Shown here in pieces: positions 14,955 through 17,426 of a stretch of 17,426 bases of DNA (position 1 is its first letter; each line of letters opens with the position of its first letter). Both the position numbers and the translations under genes were made by a program. Origin of the DNA: an uncultured Spartobacteria bacterium (GTDB lineage: Bacteria; Verrucomicrobiota; Verrucomicrobiia; Chthoniobacterales; UBA6821); NCBI GenBank assembly GCA_903831635.1, contig CAIKYN010000297.1:1-17426 (forward strand), read 5' to 3'. Under the pieces are notes generated by a model. It was given only the letters and a program-made list of their open reading frames with translations, was not told where the DNA came from and did not search any database.

Positions 14955-15530
14955 GTGGCACGGACCATCCGGGAGATCTCGTTTGCCGCACTCGATTTCG
15001 AGTCTGCAGGTGAAAGGCCCAATGAGGCCGGTATTCCCATTCAAATCGGCATTGCCTCGATGCAAGATCTCAGCCCGCTGCCGGATACGTTCTACCGGAG
15101 TTATCTCCGAACGGCGCGCTCCGTCACTTGGTCCGCTCAACAGATCCATGGAATCACCGACGTCGATCTTAAAGATGCTCCCGAACTGCTCTCCCTCTGG
15201 CCCGAGATTAAGGGGCGGCTTGAAGGCCGCTACATCGTTGCCCATGGAGCTGGGACCGAGAAGCGCTACCTCCGGGCCTTCCCCATGCACGGGTTCGGCC
15301 CTTGGATTGATACACTCACGCTGAGTCGTAAGATTCTTCCGGGGCGCCCCTCCTATGCCCTCTCTGACTTGGCGAGGGAACTTTCCCTGGAGGTGGAGGC
15401 GCGCACGCTGCTAGCTGATTTTCGGTGGCATGAGGCGCTTTCGGACGCACTGGCCACGCTACTTCTGCTCAGGAAACTGATTGAATTGAGCGGCATTCCG
15501 GATCATTCGGAGGAGGTACTGCTGCAGTGA
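14955..15530 (+). CDS. DnaQ-like 3'-5' exonuclease (DEDDh type)
   Basis: Predicted nuclease of the DnaQ/RNase T superfamily, substrate DNA or RNA unknown. 191 residues with a GTG start at 14955. ExoI motif ALDFESAG supplies Asp14 and Glu16. ExoII is AHGAGTEKRYL (96-106), where the usual Asp of the pattern H-N-x-x-F-D is replaced by Glu102. ExoIII is HEALSDAL with His159 and Asp164, the DEDDh signature. It is a stand-alone domain, shorter than DnaQ epsilon (243), with no polymerase-binding tail evident. GGAGG lies about 20 bases upstream, too far for a normal ribosome binding site. It is probably co-transcribed with aroG, with no obvious functional link. Confidence 0.86.
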   Translation: MARTIREISFAALDFESAGERPNEAGIPIQIGIASMQDLSPLPDTFYRSYLRTARSVTWSAQQIHGITDVDLKDAPELLSLWPEIKGRLEGRYIVAHGAGTEKRYLRAFPMHGFGPWIDTLTLSRKILPGRPSYALSDLARELSLEVEARTLLADFRWHEALSDALATLLLLRKLIELSGIPDHSEEVLLQ

Positions 15531-15640
15531 GGTGGATAGACTGAAGACGGTTAGACTATTAGCTCAGAATCTTATGAGTAAGGCCTCCAAACCTTGAAAA
15601 ACCTATTAGCCTTCAGGCTTAACTGCTGTAAATCCACCTC
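15529..15640. repeat. Spaced 9-bp inverted repeat in the exonuclease-tRNA gap
   Basis: GAGGTGGAT at 15529-15537 is the exact inverse complement of ATCCACCTC at 15632-15640. Just inside, CTGAAG (15541-15546) is complementary to CTTCAG (15611-15616), and AAGG/CCTT can pair centrally. The 126-base gap could fold into one long imperfect structure, but it ends in no T-tract and I recognise no RNA family. The first copy starts within the exonuclease stop codon. Confidence 0.35.
15603..15623 (-). repeat. Three degenerate 7-base repeats
   Basis: On the plus strand the units are ctattag, ccttcag, gcttaac. On the minus strand they read as TGAAG-type heptads matching those at 13681-13715. It lies in the spacer downstream of the tRNA gene. 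Confidence 0.4.
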
Positions 15641-15656
15641 AGCCACCGGCTGGAGA

Positions 15657-15740
15657 TGGTGCTCGGGGAGGGACTCGAACCCTCATGCCTTTCGGCATGC
15701 GCCCCTTAAACGCACGTGTCTGCCATTTCACCACCCGAGC
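15657..15740 (-). tRNA. tRNA-Leu, anticodon AAG, CCA encoded
   Basis: Read on the minus strand, the 84 bases fold as a class II tRNA: acceptor GCTCGGG/CCCGAGC, discriminator A, encoded CCA, D stem GTG/CAC with a GG-containing loop, T arm GAGGG-TTCGAGT-CCCTC, and a long variable arm TGCC-GAAA-GGCA. The anticodon stem TGCGT/GCGCA pairs fully (one G-U) around the 7-base loop TTAAGGG, giving anticodon AAG (codon CUU). Shifting the register to read TAA breaks a stem pair and removes base 26. Most bacteria use GAG at this position. An AAG anticodon would need inosine at A34 to read other CUN codons. Confidence 0.9.
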
Positions 15741-15756
15741 AACTGATGGGTTAGGA

Positions 15757-15784
15757 ATCATACGGGGAGATGGCTTTCGGGCAA
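15757..15784 (-). promoter_or_regulatory. Sigma-70-type promoter of tRNA-Leu
   Basis: On the minus strand TTGCCC (-35, 15784-15779) is followed after 16 bases by TATGAT (-10, 15762-15757), five of six matches to consensus. The -10 ends 16 bases before the tRNA 5' end, leaving a short 5' leader for RNase P. Confidence 0.6.
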
Positions 15785-15804
15785 GATAGAAAAAAAGAAA
15801 AATG

Positions 15805-15833
15805 TTGTTGTCTCCCGAACTCTTCCGTGGCAT
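15805..15833 (+). promoter_or_regulatory. Candidate promoter of rplU-rpmA
   Basis: TTGTTG (15805-15810) and TGGCAT (15828-15833) are separated by 17 bases and lie 29 bases upstream of the rplU ATG, divergent from the tRNA promoter. The -10 match is poor (three of six). Confidence 0.3.
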
Positions 15834-15862
15834 CCTCTCACTCCTTTTCCAAAGATTTTCCC

Positions 15863-16177
15863 ATGTCCTACGCAATCATCCAAACCGGCGGCAAACAGTA
15901 CCGCGTCTCCGAGGGAGACGTTCTGAGTGTCGAGAAGCTCGCTGTCGAAACCGGCAAAGAGACCACCTTCAGCGACGTTCTCCTCGTTGTGAACGGCGAC
16001 AAGGTAACCCTTGGCGCCCCCCTCGTTTCCGGAGCCAGTGTCCAGGCCGAGGTTGTCGATCAGTACAAGGATGACAAGGTTGTCGCTTTCAAGTTCAAGC
16101 GTCGCAAGGGGTATCACCGCACCGTCGGTCATCGCCGTCAGCTTACCGAACTGAAGATCACCAAGATCTCTGCTTAA
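15863..16177 (+). CDS. rplU: Large ribosomal subunit protein bL21
   Basis: Ribosomal protein of the 50S subunit that binds 23S rRNA. 104 residues from the ATG at 15863, matching the usual length (E. coli 103). The N-terminus YAIIQTGGKQYRV and the C-terminal basic block FKFKRRKGYHRTVGHRR are diagnostic. The frame is open 31 codons further upstream, but that stretch lies in the promoter region and is not L21-like. The ATG follows TTTTCCC without a Shine-Dalgarno sequence. rpmA follows after 38 bases, the common bacterial rplU-rpmA order. Confidence 0.97.
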   Translation: MSYAIIQTGGKQYRVSEGDVLSVEKLAVETGKETTFSDVLLVVNGDKVTLGAPLVSGASVQAEVVDQYKDDKVVAFKFKRRKGYHRTVGHRRQLTELKITKISA

Positions 16178-16215
16178 ATCTCCAACACAACTTTTAACCC
16201 AACCCACCTACTGCC

Positions 16216-16485
16216 ATGGCACATAAAAAAGGACAGGGAAGCGTCAAGAATGGACGCGACAGCGAAAGCAAACGCCTCGGCGTAAAGAAGTTCGGCGACC
16301 AGAGTGTTGTCGCCGGCAACATCATCATCCGCCAGCGTGGCACCAAATTCATTCCCGGCCGCAACGTTGGTCTCGGACGTGATTACACGATCTGGTCACT
16401 TGTCGATGGCAAGGTTCGTTTCGACCGTGCTGGTCGTCGTGTAAATGTCGATCCCGTTGTCTCGGTAGAGGCTTCCGCCAACTAA
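16216..16485 (+). CDS. rpmA: Large ribosomal subunit protein bL27
   Basis: 50S protein whose N-terminal tail reaches the peptidyl-transferase centre. 89 residues (E. coli 85). The opening AHKKGQGSVKNGRDSESKR, VVAGNIIIRQRGTKF and NVGLGRDYTI are classic L27. It begins directly at MAHKK, so it lacks the cleavable N-terminal extension found in Firmicutes. It is the second gene of the rplU-rpmA operon, ended by the terminator at 16516-16552. The obg gene that often follows rpmA is absent; purN is here instead. Confidence 0.97.
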   Translation: MAHKKGQGSVKNGRDSESKRLGVKKFGDQSVVAGNIIIRQRGTKFIPGRNVGLGRDYTIWSLVDGKVRFDRAGRRVNVDPVVSVEASAN

Positions 16486-16515
16486 AAATTTCTTTTCTTT
16501 CATCTAGAAGGGATG

Positions 16516-16552
16516 AAACCCCCGGCCTTCAACAGCCGGGGGTTTCTTTTTT
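16516..16552 (+). terminator. Intrinsic terminator of rplU-rpmA
   Basis: AAACCCCCGGC (16516-16526) pairs perfectly with GCCGGGGGTTT (16535-16545) around an 8-base loop, followed by c and six T. It lies 30 bases after the rpmA stop. An overlapping weaker hairpin, TTTCATC/GATGAAA, precedes it and shares the GATGAAA bases. Confidence 0.93.
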
Positions 16553-16574
16553 ACAAAATTCCCCTGATCCTCCG

Positions 16575-17162
16575 ATGATACGATTCGGCGTTCTTGGTTC
16601 TGGAAAGGGATCCAATTTCAGGGCCCTTGCGGAGGTATTTCGGGCCGGGACCCTCGGCGCTCAACCGGTGATTGTCCTCTCCGATCTGGAGCACGCCGGC
16701 ATCTTGGATCTCGGGCGGAAATTTGAAATTCCCTGTCACTTTATTGCCCCGGGTCCTTTCCGAACCAAGATGTCTCCGGAAGCCGAGGGAGAAATCGTCC
16801 AATTGCTCCGAGAGGCTCAGGTCGATTTCGTTGTGCTTGCAGGATTCATGCGTGTCATCAAGGAACCGCTTCTCAATGCCTTCCCAGGGCGCATCTTGAA
16901 TATCCATCCTTCGCTCCTGCCGGCTTTTCCTGGACTGGAAGCATGGCGTCAAGCCGTCGAGGCAGGTGTCCCTGAGGCAGGGTGCACTGTTCACCTGGTC
17001 GACTCAGGAGTCGATACCGGCAAGATTCTTGGCCAAAGCCGCGTTCCCGTACTTTCTGGTGACACTGCCGAGTCGCTCCACGCAAGGATCCAAATCGCCG
17101 AGCACGAACTCTATCCCAGGATCGTTCGGGAATTTGCCGGCCATCTGCTGCCCCGGGACTGA
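16575..17162 (+). CDS. purN: Phosphoribosylglycinamide formyltransferase (GART)
   Basis: Transfers a formyl group from 10-formyl-tetrahydrofolate to GAR in purine biosynthesis. 195 residues, a little shorter than E. coli PurN (212). Landmarks: GSGKGSNFRAL (8-18, phosphate loop), LAGFMRVI (88-95), NIHPSLLPAFPG (109-120) with catalytic Asn109 and His111, and VDSGVDTG (142-149) with catalytic Asp147. The usual His-containing segment after AFPG is GLEAWRQA here, a variation with no clear loss of function. It sits 22 bases after the rpmA terminator and has no Shine-Dalgarno sequence. hisF follows after an 81-base gap. Confidence 0.93.
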   Translation: MIRFGVLGSGKGSNFRALAEVFRAGTLGAQPVIVLSDLEHAGILDLGRKFEIPCHFIAPGPFRTKMSPEAEGEIVQLLREAQVDFVVLAGFMRVIKEPLLNAFPGRILNIHPSLLPAFPGLEAWRQAVEAGVPEAGCTVHLVDSGVDTGKILGQSRVPVLSGDTAESLHARIQIAEHELYPRIVREFAGHLLPRD

Positions 17163-17206
17163 GACGCCCTCACCTTTGCCCTGCCTGATTCCCGTAATGA
17201 ATTTAA

Positions 17207-17234
17207 TCTTCAGACTTGAGCCTTCAACCTTTAG
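17207..17234 (-). repeat. Four degenerate 7-base repeats
   Basis: Plus-strand units tcttcag, acttgag, ccttcaa, cctttag run in exact 7-base register just upstream of hisF. Read on the minus strand they match the CTGAAG-type heptads at 13681-13715. Confidence 0.5.
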
Positions 17235-17243
17235 TGTCTCCTG

Positions 17244-17426
17244 ATGCTTGGTAAACGCATCATTCCCTGTCTCGATGTCGATGGTGGCAGGGTCGTGAAA
17301 GGAACGAAGTTCGAGAATATTCGTGACGCCGGGGATCCGGTCGAGTGTGCCCGAGCCTACGATGCCCAGGGTGCCGACGAGCTAGTCTTCCTCGACATCA
17401 CCGCCTCCCATGAGGGCCGCGCCACC
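17244..17426 (+). CDS. hisF: Imidazole glycerol phosphate synthase, cyclase subunit HisF (3'-truncated)
   Basis: Synthase half of the HisFH complex of histidine biosynthesis, which makes imidazole glycerol phosphate and AICAR. Only the first 61 codons are present; the gene runs off the window. They match HisF: RIIPCLDVDGGRVVKG (5-20) with the catalytic Asp11, RDAGDPVECARAYD (27-40) and GADELVFLDITAS (43-55). The ATG at 17244 gives the family N-terminus and has no Shine-Dalgarno sequence. AICAR production gives a metabolic link to purine synthesis and the neighbouring purN. Confidence 0.95.
   Translation, partial: MLGKRIIPCLDVDGGRVVKGTKFENIRDAGDPVECARAYDAQGADELVFLDITASHEGRAT

Noticed and set aside
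1..17426. Mobile element, prophage, CRISPR, toxin-antitoxin or defence system
   Set aside because: No transposase, integrase, regularly spaced long repeats or defence-type domain was found on either strand; the tRNA gene is not flanked by a duplicated 3' end.

Overview
The window is an ordinary-looking stretch of core chromosome from a Gram-negative (diderm) bacterium. A Pal-type lipoprotein, an LptF/LptG lipopolysaccharide-export permease and a heptose epimerase (HldD) together require an outer membrane with heptose-containing LPS. Gene density is high, G+C looks moderate (mid-50s by eye), and most genes start without a Shine-Dalgarno sequence, many directly after a short C-rich tract. These traits, plus several lineage-type hypothetical proteins, make me favour Verrucomicrobiota. 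That placement is inference, not proof.

Layout. 1-488: 3' part of pal, with its lipobox visible upstream of the first possible start codon. 533-1717: a DegT-family sugar aminotransferase. 1714-3483 (minus): pfkA, then a six-helix membrane protein of unknown function. 3484-3788: a 305-base divergent region with a strong plus-strand terminator hairpin and a 10-bp direct repeat. 3789-5761: a PhoB/PhoR-like two-component pair with overlapping stop and start. 5780-8500 (minus): lptG-type permease, a conserved hypothetical, and dusB, tightly packed. 8609-10624: DinG-type iron-sulfur helicase. 10676-12003 (minus): two exported proteins overlapping by one base. 12093-13082: hldD. 13183-13671 (minus): yajQ. 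13861-14919: class I DAHP synthase. 14955-15530: DEDDh-type exonuclease. 15657-15740 (minus): a tRNA-Leu whose anticodon reads AAG. 15863-16485: rplU-rpmA with a clear terminator. 16575-17162: purN. 17244-end: 5' part of hisF.

Functionally the window mixes envelope biogenesis (pal, lptG, hldD, aminotransferase, two exported proteins), signalling, primary metabolism (pfkA, aroG, purN, hisF), translation (tRNA-Leu, L21, L27, dusB) and DNA maintenance (dinG, exonuclease). I see no mobile element, CRISPR array, toxin-antitoxin pair or defence island, and no convincing new multi-gene system. The points most worth a second look are non-coding: the promoter-proximal terminator upstream of the response regulator, the Leu(AAG) anticodon, degenerate 7-base repeats in three spacers, and a short ORF overlapping the aroG start.
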